In this document: piece by piece, positions 5,539-5,615 of the stretch
How positions within the stretch are numbered: position 1 is the first letter of the stretch
How the letters are laid out: every line of letters starts with the position of its first letter
Assembly (NCBI GenBank): GCA_020062525.1
Contig: JAGUWE010000143.1
Location: forward strand, 1-5,615
Origin: Patescibacteria group bacterium
Lineage (GTDB): Bacteria; Patescibacteriota; Patescibacteriia; JAACEG01; JAGUWE01
DNA length: 5,615 bases
Reading direction: 5' to 3'
Made by a program: the position numbers and the translations under genes
Notes under the pieces: generated by a model
The model's input: only the letters and a program-made list of their open reading frames with translations
What the model was told of the DNA's origin: nothing
The model's database searches: none

Positions 5539-5615
5539 GAACATGTCCAAGATGAGTACATAGGTAACACTTTGGAGAATTCCAAGGGCGTCTGGTAATT
5601 CAGCGACTCATGGGG
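5535..5615 (-). CDS. C-terminal end of a DDE (rve) integrase-type transposase, partial
   Basis: The last 26 codons of a gene enter from the window edge and read PHESLNYQTPLEFSKVL followed by PMYSSWTCS and a TGA stop. The PHESLNYQTPLEF block is the hallmark C-terminal motif (RPHxSLxYxTPxEf) that follows the catalytic core in IS3- and IS481-type transposases. These enzymes cut and join insertion-sequence DNA. The gene is truncated only because the window ends at 5615; its catalytic DDE residues are outside, so intactness and exact IS family cannot be judged. It is on the same strand as groES and ends inside that operon's promoter. It is too short for ORF-length criteria, and recognition rests on the motif and on the frame closing right after it. 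Confidence 0.75.
   Translation of the reverse strand, partial: PHESLNYQTPLEFSKVLPMYSSWTCS

Noticed and set aside
5477..5540. Direct repeat TGTCAAGA at 5477-5484 and 5533-5540 as possible transposon ends
   Set aside because: Eight bases are too few, and the first copy belongs to the CIRCE spacer and right arm, so chance explains it.

Overview
The window reads as a low-GC bacterial chromosome fragment. Every recognisable gene lies on the minus strand, in the order (5'->3' of that strand): 3' end of a transposase - groES - groEL - FemA/FemB-like peptidyl transferase - glmS. A standard genetic code fits, with TAA stops for the four complete genes and TGA for the transposase tail. Several traits together suggest a candidate-phyla-radiation (Patescibacteria-type) genome: near-absence of Shine-Dalgarno motifs, very A/T-rich spacers made of repeated words, palindromic repeats, and a FemAB protein of the type common in those genomes. 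This assignment is an inference; no marker in the window fixes the taxon.

Region 5352-5615 is the control region of the chaperonin operon. A DDE transposase tail (5535-5615) ends exactly where a consensus -35 box begins. A good -10 box follows 17 bp later, then a CIRCE operator (5465-5491), the binding site of the heat-shock repressor HrcA. The leader then holds a strong 12-bp hairpin and a 54-bp REP-like double hairpin before groES. GroES (96 aa) and GroEL (553 aa) are intact and separated by 28 bp. A perfect 40-bp palindrome (3310-3349) closes the unit.

Region 2005-3260 is a separately promoted FemAB-family gene (TTGCCA-17-TAAAAT promoter at 3232-3260). Its product probably adds amino acids to peptidoglycan stem peptides. 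Its coding sequence contains a 102-103 bp segment bounded by 14-bp perfect inverted repeats. The segment adds about 34 Pro/Asp/Lys-rich residues without breaking the frame, so it looks like a palindromic repeat element domesticated inside a protein gene.

Region 34-1863 is glmS (609 aa), which makes glucosamine-6-phosphate, the first committed precursor of UDP-GlcNAc and hence of peptidoglycan. glmS and the FemAB gene therefore both serve the cell wall. They are separated by 141 bp of A/T-rich sequence that forms an imperfect inverted repeat, and part of that repeat recurs downstream of glmS at 1-30. No RNA genes or CRISPR arrays were seen, and no stretch longer than 300 bp lacks a gene. The main points of interest are the in-frame repeat in the FemAB gene, the transposon-edge promoter of groESL, and the stacked hairpins in its leader.
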